A DNA stretch of 64,000 nucleotides from JADJPO01 sp963750395. GTDB lineage: Bacteria; Actinomycetota; Actinomycetes; Actinomycetales; Kineosporiaceae. The position numbers and the translations under genes are program-made. A model generated the notes under the pieces. It was not told the DNA's origin, did not search any database, and saw only the letters and a list, made by a program, of their open reading frames with translations. Shown in pieces: positions 8,560-16,778 of this stretch. How positions within the stretch are numbered: the stretch's first letter is position 1; each line of letters opens with the position of its first letter. Location of the stretch: NCBI GenBank assembly GCA_963750395.1, contig CAVVQM010000007.1, positions 124,001 to 188,000 on the forward strand, in the 5' to 3' direction.

Positions 8560-9385
8560 TCAGATCGTCTCCGCGCGCCGGACCAGCCAGCGTCCGAGCA
8601 ACAGTCGGCCGGCCTGCAGCAGGTGGGCCAGGGTCAGCTCGCGGCTGGTCGCCGGACCGAGCGCGATCCGGGGCCCCTCGCCCGCCACCAGCACTGGCCC
8701 GACAGGGTCAGGCACAGCTCGTCGACCACGTCGTCGGCGAACGCCTGACCGAGCAGGCTGGGCCCGCCCTCGAGCAGCACCCGGCGTGAGTCCCCGCCCG
8801 GCCAACTCGCGCAGGGCCGCAGGGATCTCGACGTCGTCGACTGCCCGCCACGATCACCCGGTCGATGCCGAACCGGCCCTGCAGGCCGGACACGTCGGCG
8901 GCCGTGCAGGTGATCACGTATCCCGACTGGTCGCGAGATCGCCTCGGGCGGAACCCCTCCGCTGCGGGTGAGGATCGCCAGTTCGACCGCCGGCCGCTGC
9001 CGGGCCCGCGGCCCGGCGCTCGGCGAACGCCGGCTTGGCCTTCGGCACCTGGTAGCCCTCGGCACGAGCGGTCCCGGCCCCGACCAGGACGACGTCGGCC
9101 AGCCCGCGCAGGGCGGCCAGCACGGCACGGTCTGCGGGCCCGCCGATGCTGCCCGGACAGCCCGTCCGCGCCGATCGCCGAGCCGTCCAGGGTGCTGACC
9201 ATGCTGGCCCGCACCCAGGGCCGGCGGCCGGCCGGTTCGGGGTAGGCGTACAGGTCGGCCAGCGCCTGGACGACCTCGTCGTCGCCCGTGGACCCGCCGC
9301 CGAGTCGTCCGATCTCGGCCGGCCCCGGCAGCAGCATCCGCAACGTGTCCGCCGGGCCGCCCTGGGCCCGGATCGGTTCAGCCAC
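8560..9385 (-). pseudogene. Pyrimidine reductase-like (RibD C-terminal domain) gene, reading frame broken about six times
   Basis: Pieces in all three minus frames assemble into one protein of the RibD_C/dihydrofolate-reductase-like family, about 265 residues. In order they are LLPGPAEIGRL...MVSTLDGSAIG; GPADRAVLAALRGLADVVLVGAGTARAEGY (9150-9010); PAVELAILTRSGGVP; ITCTAADVSG...IDRVIVAG; DDVEIPAALRELAGRG; RRVLLEGGPSLLGQ...DELCLTLS; GPVLVAGEGPRIALGP to the end. Frame changes fall near 9150, 9010, 8940, 8865, 8790 and 8700. The residue order is intact, so sequencing slips are more likely than decay. Riboflavin-type reductases use NADPH to reduce a ribosylamino-pyrimidine, but the substrate of this actinobacterial group is uncertain. 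It overlaps the end of sufE by eight bases. Confidence 0.75.
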
Positions 9386-9813
9386 CGGACTTCTCGGCGA
9401 CCTGACGCTTGATCCGGCGCAGCATGCCGGCCATCCCGTTCAGACGCAGCGGGCTGACCGCCGCGGTGATCCCGAGCCGGTCCGGCACGTCGTCCGGGAC
9501 GGCGAGCAGGTCCGCGGCGGTCAGTCCGTCCAGGCCCTCGTGCAGCACCGAGGCGAACCCCCGGGTGGTCGGCGCCTCGGCGGGGGCGTCGAAGAACAGA
9601 TGGACGACGTCGTCGGCGTCGACCTCGACGAGCAGGAACAGCGGGGACTGGCACTCCTCGACCGGTTCCATCTGCTCGCGCCGGTCGAGCAGCCGCTCGG
9701 GCAGCACGGGCAGTTCGCGACTGAAGTCGAGCAGCAACTGCAGTCGGTCGCGCTCGGAGACCGCCTGGAAGTCCTCGACGACCGCGGCGAGGCTGGTCGG
9801 GCAGCTGGTCTCA
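9378..9813 (-). CDS. sufE: SufE-family Fe-S cluster assembly protein (start region frameshifted)
   Basis: A SufE-like protein of about 140 residues. SufE accepts sulfur from the cysteine desulfurase SufS. The body reads VVEDFQAVSERDRLQLLLDFSRELP, then ECQSPLFLLVEV with the acceptor Cys in the ECQSP motif, then EGLDGLTAADLLAVP and a basic C-terminus. The upstream rhodanese stop and an ATG overlap as ATGA at 9810-9813, and that ATG is in the -1 frame relative to the body. One extra base within about 15 bases of the ATG would join them, so a one-base error near 9800 is likely. The TTG at 9737 would give a truncated 119-residue protein. A rhodanese-SufE pair also occurs in mycobacteria (sseA and its neighbour). 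Confidence 0.85.
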
Positions 9814-10707
9814 TGGTCGGTCCCCGACCCGGATCGGCGCCCGGACGGCGTTTCCCCATTCGGTCCACGAGCCGTCGTAGTTGCGTACCGACGGGAAGCC
9901 GAGCAGATGGTGCAGCACGAACCAGGTGTGACTGGAACGCTCTCCGATCCGGCAGTAGGCGATCACGTCGTCCTCGGGCCGCAGGCCCTGCTCGGTGAGA
10001 TAGATCGCCTCGAGCTCCGCCCGCGTCCTGAAGGTGCCGTCCTCGGCGGCGGCGCGGGCCCAGGGCACGCTCGCCGCGCCGGGGATGTGCCCGCCGCGCA
10101 GGGCGCCCTCCTGCGGGTAGTCGGGCATGTGGGTGCGCTCGCCGGTGTACTCCTGCGGAGAGCGCACGTCGACCATGGGACCGGGCGCTCCCGAACCGTC
10201 CACACGGGCCAGCACGTCCTCGCGGAAGGCGCGCAGTGGGGCGTCGTCGCGCTCGACGACCGGGTAGTCGCCCGGCGTGGGTTCGGGCACGTCGGTGACC
10301 ATGGGACGGCCTTGGGCCTGCCACAGCGCACGGCCGCCGTCCAGCAGCCGGACGTCGGGGTGGCCGAACAGGCTGAAGACCCACAGCGCGTAGGCGGCCC
10401 ACCAGTTGCTCTTGTCCCCGTAGATCACCACCGTCGAGTCGCGGCTGATTCCCTTGCGGCGCATCAGGTCCGCGAATTCCTCGCCGTCCAGGTAGTCGCG
10501 CTGCACCCGGTCGTTGAGGTCGGTGTGCCAGTCGACCTTGACGGCGCCGGGGATGTGGCCGGTCTCGTACAGCAGGACGTCCTCGTCGCTCTCCACCACC
10601 ACCAGACCCTCGGTGCCGAGGTGCTTGGCCAGCCACTGCGTGGTGACCAGGCGTTCGGGGTGGGCGTACTCGGCCAGCTTCGGTGCGTCGTCAAGCGGCA
10701 GCGTCAT
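9811..10707 (-). CDS. sseA: Thiosulfate/3-mercaptopyruvate sulfurtransferase (two-domain rhodanese)
   Basis: A 298-residue tandem rhodanese. The N-terminal inactive domain has ETGHIPGAVKVDW and VVIYGDKSNWWA, where the catalytic Cys is replaced by Asp. The C-terminal domain has DVRSPQEYTGE, GGHIPGAASVPWA and the active loop AYCRIGERSSHTWF with the persulfide-forming Cys. It moves sulfane sulfur from thiosulfate or mercaptopyruvate to an acceptor, plausibly the SufE encoded next through an ATGA overlap. ATG 10707 (MTLPLDDAP) matches the family length; an upstream GTG/ATG would add 26 basic residues. Confidence 0.92.
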   Translation of the reverse strand: MTLPLDDAPKLAEYAHPERLVTTQWLAKHLGTEGLVVVESDEDVLLYETGHIPGAVKVDWHTDLNDRVQRDYLDGEEFADLMRRKGISRDSTVVIYGDKSNWWAAYALWVFSLFGHPDVRLLDGGRALWQAQGRPMVTDVPEPTPGDYPVVERDDAPLRAFREDVLARVDGSGAPGPMVDVRSPQEYTGERTHMPDYPQEGALRGGHIPGAASVPWARAAAEDGTFRTRAELEAIYLTEQGLRPEDDVIAYCRIGERSSHTWFVLHHLLGFPSVRNYDGSWTEWGNAVRAPIRVGDRP

Positions 10708-10756
10708 CCCTCGATCCTGCCAGCCCCGGCGGTGGACTGGCGATCCGAGGCGAGGA

Positions 10757-12515
10757 TCAGCCACCGCGTCCCCGGCCAGGCGCATGCCATCGCCCTCTGG
10801 CCTGGGCGGGCCGTCGCTCGGACCAGCTCAGCACCACGTCGGCGCCGGGACGCACGGGCAGCACGGCGGCGCCCCCGGACAGGTTCACCGCGATGTCGAA
10901 ACGACCGCGGTGCTGGATCACCCAGCCGGCGCCGACGGTGACCGCGACCCTGCTCAGGTCGTCCTCGCGCAGGTCGGGTTCGGCCCGGCGCAACGCGATC
11001 AGGTCGCGGTAGAAGGCGAGCATCCTCGCGTGGTCGCCGTCCGCGAGCTCGTCCCAGTCCAGCACCGAGGCGTCCCGGGTCGCCGGCGACTGCGGGTCCG
11101 GGACCTGCTGCGCGCTCCAGCCGTGATCGGCGAACTCCTCGGCGCGGCCTCGGCGCACGGTGTCGCCGAGTTCGGTCGTCGAAGTCGGTGAAGAACTGCC
11201 ACGGGGTCGAGGCCGCCCACTCCTCGCCCATGAAGAGCAGCGGGGTGAACGGCGAGGTCAGCACCAGGGCCGCACCGGCCGCGACCCGGGCCGGCGCGGT
11301 CCCGGCGGTGATCCGGTCGCCCATGGCCCGGTTGCCGACCTGGTCGTGGTTCTGCAGGTAGGCCAGGAAGGCGTGGCCACGGTGCCGGGCGGGGTCGATC
11401 GGGGGCACCCCAGGAGCGGCCCCGGAAGGCCGAGTGATCGCCGGCGTGACGGAACACCCGGGTCAGGGTGCGGGCCACGGTGACCTCGTCGCCGAAGTCG
11501 GCAGTAGTAGCCCTGCCGTTCCCCACTGCACCAGGTGTGCAGGGCGTGGTGGACGTCGTCGGCCCACTGGGCGCTCATGCCGCAGCCGCCCCGATCGGTC
11601 GGCTCGATCATCGAGGGCTCGTTGAGGTCGCTCTCGGCGATCAGGGCGAGGGGGCGGCCCGAGCCGCTCGGCCAGCGCGGCGACGTCGTCGGACAGCTCC
11701 GCCAGCAGGTGTCGTGGGGAGTCGTCCATCAGCGCATGCACGGCGTCCAGTCGCAGCGCGTCGACGTGGAAGTCCTCCAGCCACGCGCGGCGCGTTGTCG
11801 ATGATCCAGCGCCCGCACCGCGGCTGCTGCCCTCGCCGTCCAGGTTCACCGCCTCGCCCCAGGGCGTCGTGTGCCGGTTGTGGAAATACGGTCCGAACTG
11901 CCTGACGTAGTTGCCGGACGGACCCAGGTGGTTGTAGACGACGTCCAGACACACGGCCAGCCCGCGCGCGTGGCAGGCGTCCACGAAGCGCTGGAAACCG
12001 TGCGGGCCGCCGTACGGGTCGTGGACGGCGTAGGGGAGCACGCCGTCGTATCCCCAGCCGCGCCGGCCCTCGAAGGCCGCCAGCGGCATCACCTCGACCA
12101 CGTCGACGCCGAGCTCCACCAGATGGTCGAGCCGGTCGACGGCCGCATCGAGGGTGCCCTCGGCGGTGAAGGTGCCGATGTGCAGCTCGTAGAAGAGTCT
12201 GCCCCGCACGTCCGTCCCGGCCCAGTCGTCGTCGGTCCAGGCGAAGTCGGCGAGCTCGACCACCCGGCTGAAGCCGTGCACGCCGTGCGGTTGATGACGG
12301 CTTCGCGGGTCGGGCAGGGCCTGCCCGCCGTCCAGACGGAAGGCATAGTCGGTGCCGGGCCCGGCCTGCTCCACCTCGGCCCTCCACCAGCCGTCGCCGC
12401 GGGCGCCGTCGGGCGTCATCGCCTGGGCGAGCGGCCCGGCATCGGGATCGGCGTCGGTCCGGACGAGGACGTCGACGCGATCGGCGGCGGGGGCCCAGAC
12501 GGTGAAGGCGTGCAT
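10757..12515 (-). pseudogene. treZ: Malto-oligosyltrehalose trehalohydrolase, reading frame broken about six times
   Basis: TreZ is the GH13 enzyme that releases trehalose from maltooligosyl-trehalose made by TreY. The gene span (586 codons) is the usual TreZ length. It starts MHAFTVWAPAADRV (ATG 12515) and keeps FYELHIGTFTAEGT, GVDVVEVMPLAAF, GWGYDGVLPYAVHDPYGGP, DVVYNHLGPSGNY, HVDALRLDAVHALMD (nucleophile Asp), ALIAESDLNEPS (acid/base Glu) and YLQNHDQVGNR. These lie in different frames, with changes near 11820, 11790, 11655, 11505, 11410 and 11177. Every conserved block is present in order, so base-calling errors are the likely cause. The actual cell probably has a working enzyme, since treY is intact. 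Confidence 0.85.
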
Positions 12516-12587
12516 CGGCCCAGCCTGCCAGAGCGGGCCCCGGTGGTGGACCTCGTCCACGGGTCCGCGATGGCATGATCTGTGCGC

Positions 12588-13452
12588 ATGGCCAAGAAGA
12601 CGAAGCGACAGGTTCCGACGCCGCCGGTGGGTTCCGCTGCTGCAGGTGGGGGAGTCCTTCGACCTGGGCGCGGTCGACACCCGCGCGACCCCGGGTTTCC
12701 AGGGGGCCAAGGCCGATGGTCAGACGGCTCTCGCGGCCGGCGCCGAGCGGTTGTCCGACCTTCAGGAGCGGCTGTGGGCGAACTCCCGCGCCGGGGACAC
12801 CCGTGCGGTGCTGTTGGTGGTGCAGGGCATGGACACCTCCGGCAAGGGCGGCATCATGCGGCACGTGGTCGGGGCGGTCGACCCCGCGGGGACGAACGTC
12901 ACCGCCTTCAAGGCGCCCACCGAGGAGGAGCGTCGCCACGACTTCCTGTGGCGGATCCGCCGTGCGCTGCCCGACCCCGGCCAGATCGGCGTGTTCGACC
13001 GTTCCCACTACGAGGACGTGCTGATCGTCCGGGTGCTCGAACTGGCCCCCCGGGCGACCTGGTCCCGTCGCTACGCCTCGATCAACAGGTTCGAGGCCTC
13101 GGTGGCCCGGCGCGGCACCCGGATCGTCAAGGTGATGCTGCACATCTCCAAGGCCGAGCAGGGCGAGCGTCTGGCCGAGCGACTCGAACGCCCGGACAAG
13201 TACTGGAAGTACAACCCCGGCGACATCGATCAGCGCGAGCGCTGGGACGACTACATGCAGGCCTACTCCGACGCACTGACCAGGTGCTCCACCGCGGCGG
13301 CCCCATGGCACGTCGTCCCCGCCGACCGGAAGTGGTACGCGCGCTGGGCCGTCCAGCAGTTGCTGATCGACGCCCTCGAGGACATGGATCTGACCTGGCC
13401 ACCCGCGGACTTCGACATCGAGGTCGAGAAGCGGCGGCTCGCCGAGAGCTGA
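12588..13452 (+). CDS. ppk2: Polyphosphate kinase 2 (polyphosphate:nucleotide phosphotransferase)
   Basis: PPK2 transfers phosphate between polyphosphate and nucleoside mono- or diphosphates. The core has the Walker A loop VQGMDTSGKGG, the lid-like segment TEEERRHDFLWRIRRALP, Walker B DRSHYEDVL and a C-terminal KWYARWAVQQLL helix, all normal for the about 285-residue one-domain class. The likely start MAKKTKRQVPTP (ATG 12588) and the core (RRWVPLLQVGESFDLG) are in different frames; a single-base slip near 12617, in a CCGCCGG stretch, explains this. The gene lies on the plus strand between treZ and the ACT/treY genes, facing away from treZ. Confidence 0.88.
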
Positions 13453-13472
13453 GTCCGGCGCCGGAGCGAGAG

Positions 13473-13526
13473 TCAGACCGTGACATCAGACCGTGCACAT
13501 CAGACCGTGCACATCAGACCGTGACG
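13473..13526. repeat. 14-bp tandem repeat, nearly four copies
   Basis: The unit ATCAGACCGTGCAC occurs perfectly at 13485-13498 and 13499-13512, with variant copies before (TCAGACCGTGAC from 13473) and after (ATCAGACCGTGACG, 13513-13526). It fills the gap between the convergent ppk2 and ACT-protein genes and supplies the last codons and the stop of the latter. Confidence 0.8.
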
Positions 13527-14182
13527 GTCGTGGACCTGCCGAGTACCCGGCCGAGCTGGCCGAGGCGCCACAGTTCGCTGCGATGGAAGTCCGGACCGTT
13601 CTCGCGGCTCAGCAGCAGGGCGACGCCCCGGCCCTGGCCGTCGTCCTCGATCGGCACCAGCGCCCCTCCGGCCATCGCCTGGGCCGGCGAGTGTGCGCTG
13701 ACCTTGACGGCCCTCAACCGCAGCGGGCTGTTCAGGGTGATGGTCCGCGGTTCCGGGGCCGCCGCCGAGGTGAGCATGATGCTGGGGCTGGCCGGCTCGG
13801 TGTAGCTCAGCAGCACCGCCCAGTCGGCCCCGAGAGCGCCTGGGGCTCCGTCGACCAGGACGCGCAGCGCGGCCTCCGGGGTGGATGCCGAGCGGTGCAG
13901 CACCTGGGCGGCCAGTTCCAGGTCGGCATGCCCGGTCTTGGGCGGTACCGAGCGCTGGACGGCGATCACGCTCGCTCCGACCAGGGAGTCGACCTCGGCG
14001 GACACCCGGTCCAGGTGGGCGGAGTCGCGGACGGTGACGTACACGTCGTCCAGCGCCCGCCCGGACTCGCTCTGCAGCACGTCGACGGCGGCGATGTCCG
14101 CGCCGGCCGTGCCCAGCGTGGTGGTGATCCGGCCCAACGATCCCGGGCGGTCGGGCAGGCTGATCCGCAGTCGAGCAAGCAT
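13514..14182 (-). CDS. ACT-domain protein of unknown ligand
   Basis: A 222-residue protein. Residues 1-75 form an ACT domain: ARLRISLPDRPGSLGRITTTLG, then GADIAAVDVLQ, then ALDDVYVTV, the pattern of amino-acid-binding regulatory domains. Residues 95-215 resemble a GAF-like or regulatory domain with LLSYTEPASP, ALVPIEDDGQGRGVALLLSRE and FHRSELWRLGQLG. No catalytic motif is seen, so it is probably an allosteric sensor. It starts at ATG 14182 and ends in the tandem repeat. It follows treY after 103 bases on the same strand, but no link with trehalose metabolism is established. Confidence 0.7.
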   Translation of the reverse strand: MLARLRISLPDRPGSLGRITTTLGTAGADIAAVDVLQSESGRALDDVYVTVRDSAHLDRVSAEVDSLVGASVIAVQRSVPPKTGHADLELAAQVLHRSASTPEAALRVLVDGAPGALGADWAVLLSYTEPASPSIMLTSAAAPEPRTITLNSPLRLRAVKVSAHSPAQAMAGGALVPIEDDGQGRGVALLLSRENGPDFHRSELWRLGQLGRVLGRSTTVTV

Positions 14183-14285
14183 GGTGAGAATCCTCGGTCC
14201 ACCCTGTTCCCAGGTCGTTGTCGATGCGTTTCGGACAGGTTACGTGGTGACCTGATGCTGTCGGTCGTCTCACAGACCCGGTGGC

Positions 14286-16778
14286 TCAGGCCCGCCTCAG
14301 CAGCGCCACCGGCAGGTCACTGAGCAGGTCCGCCAGCCGGCGGCTTCCGCCCTCGCCGACCTCACCGGTCATGACGTCGCGCCAGCGCCCGTCGGGCAGC
14401 GCCAGGGTGGCCTCGCCCCAGCCGCCCCGTCGGGCGAGGGCGACCGGAAGCCGGGTCACGACGGTCACCGCCTCGGCCTGCTCGCCGATCCCGCGGGCGA
14501 AGGCGACCGCGCTGCCGGTCGTCGTGGGCAGCGCCGTGTAGCCGGCCCGAGGTCCGGTGAAGGCCTCGGGCCGGTCGCGCCGCAGGCGCAGCGCCCGGGA
14601 GGTGACGAGCAGCTTCTGCTCGGACAACGCCGTCGGGGCGGCCCCGGCGTCCAGGTCGGACAGCACCCGGCGGCGGCGGGCGTAGTCGACCGGGCGGCGG
14701 TTGTCCGGGTCGACCAGGGACAGGTCCACCGACTCGCAGCCCTGGTAGACGTCGGGTACCCCGGGCATGGTGAGTTGGACCAGTTTCTGCCCGAGCACCG
14801 CCACCCGGGCCGGCTCGGCCAGGCGGGCGCAGAAGTCGCCCACCGAGGCGATGATCGACTCGTCCGACAGCACGCCTCGGGCGAAGGACGCGACCGCGTC
14901 GTCGTAGGCCGGCGCCGGTTCGGTCCACGACGTGTGCACCTTGGCCTCGCGGGTCGCCTTCTCCAGGTAGGCGCACAGCCGTTCGGGGCTGATCGCCGCG
15001 GGTCCGGAGAGCGCCTCGTCGTCCCAGGTGCCGACCAGGGTCTGCCACATCAGGTAGACGGTCGCGTCGTCCGGCCAGGTCTGCCCGCCCTCGCCCACGC
15101 GGTGCACGGCGGACGCCTGGGTCCACTCCCGCACGGCGATCGACCACTCGCCGACCAGTTCCGTCATCGCCAGCAGCCGGGCCCGGACGTCCTCGGAGCG
15201 CTTGGTGTCGTGGGTGGACAGGGTGGTCATCGTGGTCGGCCAGTCGCGCTGACGCTCGGCGGCGTACCCGTGGAAGTCCTCGGGCGGCACCCCGAGGATC
15301 CGCGGGTCCCCACCGACCTCGTTCAGCGCGACGAGTCGATGCCAGCGGTAGAAGGCGGTGTCCTCCACGCCCTTGGCCATCACCGGCCCACAGGTCTGCT
15401 GGAACCGGACGACGAACTCGGCGCGCCGCCGTCCGCCGGGGTCGGGCACCGGGACGGGGGAGCCGACCGGAACGTCCAGGACCAGGTCTCGCAGCAGGTC
15501 CAGGGTGGCTCCGGCGTGCTCGGGCAGCCGCGACCGGGCGATCTCGCAGGCGTGGTCGACCGCCTCCCGGCTGACCCGGGACACCGGTTCCCCGGGCGTG
15601 ACGTAGGCGCGGTACCGGTCGAAGGCGACCAACAGTTCGATGAGGCACAGGTGCAACTGGCGCTGGGTGTGATCGCGCAGGCGCACGTCGTCGCGGCAGA
15701 TGTCCGCGGCCAGGTCGACCAGCCGGGCGACCTCGGCGTAGAGCGTTCCCTGAACCACCTCGCGCTTGGCCTGCTCCGCCACCTCCTCGAAATCCGGGGT
15801 CTGCTCGGCCATCTCGGCCAGCAGGGATGACAGCGGCGCTCCCGAGGCCGGCTCGGCGAACAGGCCCGCCACCTGGTGCAGGGCGTCGTAGCCCGTGGTT
15901 CCCGCGCAGGCCCAGTCGGTCGGCAGATTCTCGCCGCCCTCGAGGATCTTCTCCACGACCACCCAGACGCCGCCCGAGGCCTCGGCCAGCCGTCGCAGGT
16001 AGTCACCTGGGTCTGCCAGACCGTCCGGGTGGTCGATCCGCAGCCCGGTCAGGGCACCGGAGGCGATCAGCGAGAGCAGAAGGGAGTGTGTGGCCTCGAA
16101 GACCGCGGGGTCCTCCACCCGGACGGCGGCGAGCGTGTCGACGTCGAAGAAGCGCCGGTAGTTCAGCTCCTCGTCGCCGACCCGCCACCAGGCGAGTCGA
16201 TACCACTGCTCGTCGACCAGTTCCGGCAGCGGCAGGTCCTCGGTGCCGGGCCGCAGCGGGAAGACGTGCTCGAAGTAGCGCAGTACCGGCTCGTCGCCGG
16301 TGCGGTCGACGACCAGGTCGCCGCCGGCCAGCACGTCACCGATCCGCTCGCCCAGCACCGGCATCAGGATGGCCCGGTGCTCGACGCTCCAGTCCACGTC
16401 GAACCAGCGGGCGAACGGCGAGCCCGGACCGTCGCGGAGCACCGACCACAGGGTGCGGTTGAGTTCGACCGGGGTAGGCACCGCCATGTGGTTGGGCACC
16501 ACGTCGACCAGCGCCGACAGCCCGGCCTCGTGCAGTGCCGTGATCAGGCCGTCGAAGCCCACCTGCCCGCCCGCTGCGGTGTTCAGCCGGGAGTGGTCGA
16601 TCACGTCGTAGCCGTGGGTCGACCCCGGGGCCGGTTCCAGGATCGGGGACAGATAGGCGTGGCTCACCCCGAGGTCGGCCAGGTAGTCCACCAGGCCGGC
16701 CGCGGCCTGGAAACCGAACCCCGCGTGGAGCTGCAGGCGATAGGTGGAGACCGGATGCTCCTGGGGCGTTGTCGTCAT
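14286..16778 (-). CDS. treY: Malto-oligosyltrehalose synthase
   Basis: An 830-residue GH13 enzyme that converts the reducing-end alpha-1,4 bond of maltodextrin to an alpha-1,1 bond. It has STYRLQLHAGFGFQ at the start, HGYDVIDHSRLN, VDVVPNHM, GLRIDHPDGL with the nucleophile D249, VVEKILEGGE with the acid/base E276, LSTHDTKRSEDVRAR and MPGVPDVYQGCE near the end. This is one of the few long genes here with no frame break. Its ATG overlaps the stop of glgX as ATGA, implying translational coupling: GlgX debranches glycogen to linear glucans, TreY isomerises them and TreZ (12515) cleaves off trehalose. Confidence 0.96.
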   Translation of the reverse strand: MTTTPQEHPVSTYRLQLHAGFGFQAAAGLVDYLADLGVSHAYLSPILEPAPGSTHGYDVIDHSRLNTAAGGQVGFDGLITALHEAGLSALVDVVPNHMAVPTPVELNRTLWSVLRDGPGSPFARWFDVDWSVEHRAILMPVLGERIGDVLAGGDLVVDRTGDEPVLRYFEHVFPLRPGTEDLPLPELVDEQWYRLAWWRVGDEELNYRRFFDVDTLAAVRVEDPAVFEATHSLLLSLIASGALTGLRIDHPDGLADPGDYLRRLAEASGGVWVVVEKILEGGENLPTDWACAGTTGYDALHQVAGLFAEPASGAPLSSLLAEMAEQTPDFEEVAEQAKREVVQGTLYAEVARLVDLAADICRDDVRLRDHTQRQLHLCLIELLVAFDRYRAYVTPGEPVSRVSREAVDHACEIARSRLPEHAGATLDLLRDLVLDVPVGSPVPVPDPGGRRRAEFVVRFQQTCGPVMAKGVEDTAFYRWHRLVALNEVGGDPRILGVPPEDFHGYAAERQRDWPTTMTTLSTHDTKRSEDVRARLLAMTELVGEWSIAVREWTQASAVHRVGEGGQTWPDDATVYLMWQTLVGTWDDEALSGPAAISPERLCAYLEKATREAKVHTSWTEPAPAYDDAVASFARGVLSDESIIASVGDFCARLAEPARVAVLGQKLVQLTMPGVPDVYQGCESVDLSLVDPDNRRPVDYARRRRVLSDLDAGAAPTALSEQKLLVTSRALRLRRDRPEAFTGPRAGYTALPTTTGSAVAFARGIGEQAEAVTVVTRLPVALARRGGWGEATLALPDGRWRDVMTGEVGEGGSRRLADLLSDLPVALLRRA

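Noticed and set aside
13473..13526. Possible CRISPR-like array
   Set aside because: Units of 14 bases abut each other with no spacers; it is a simple tandem repeat.
14230..14270. CAGGT...ACCTG inverted repeat between the ACT gene and treY
   Set aside because: Five-base arms with a weak interior match; too short to support an operator.
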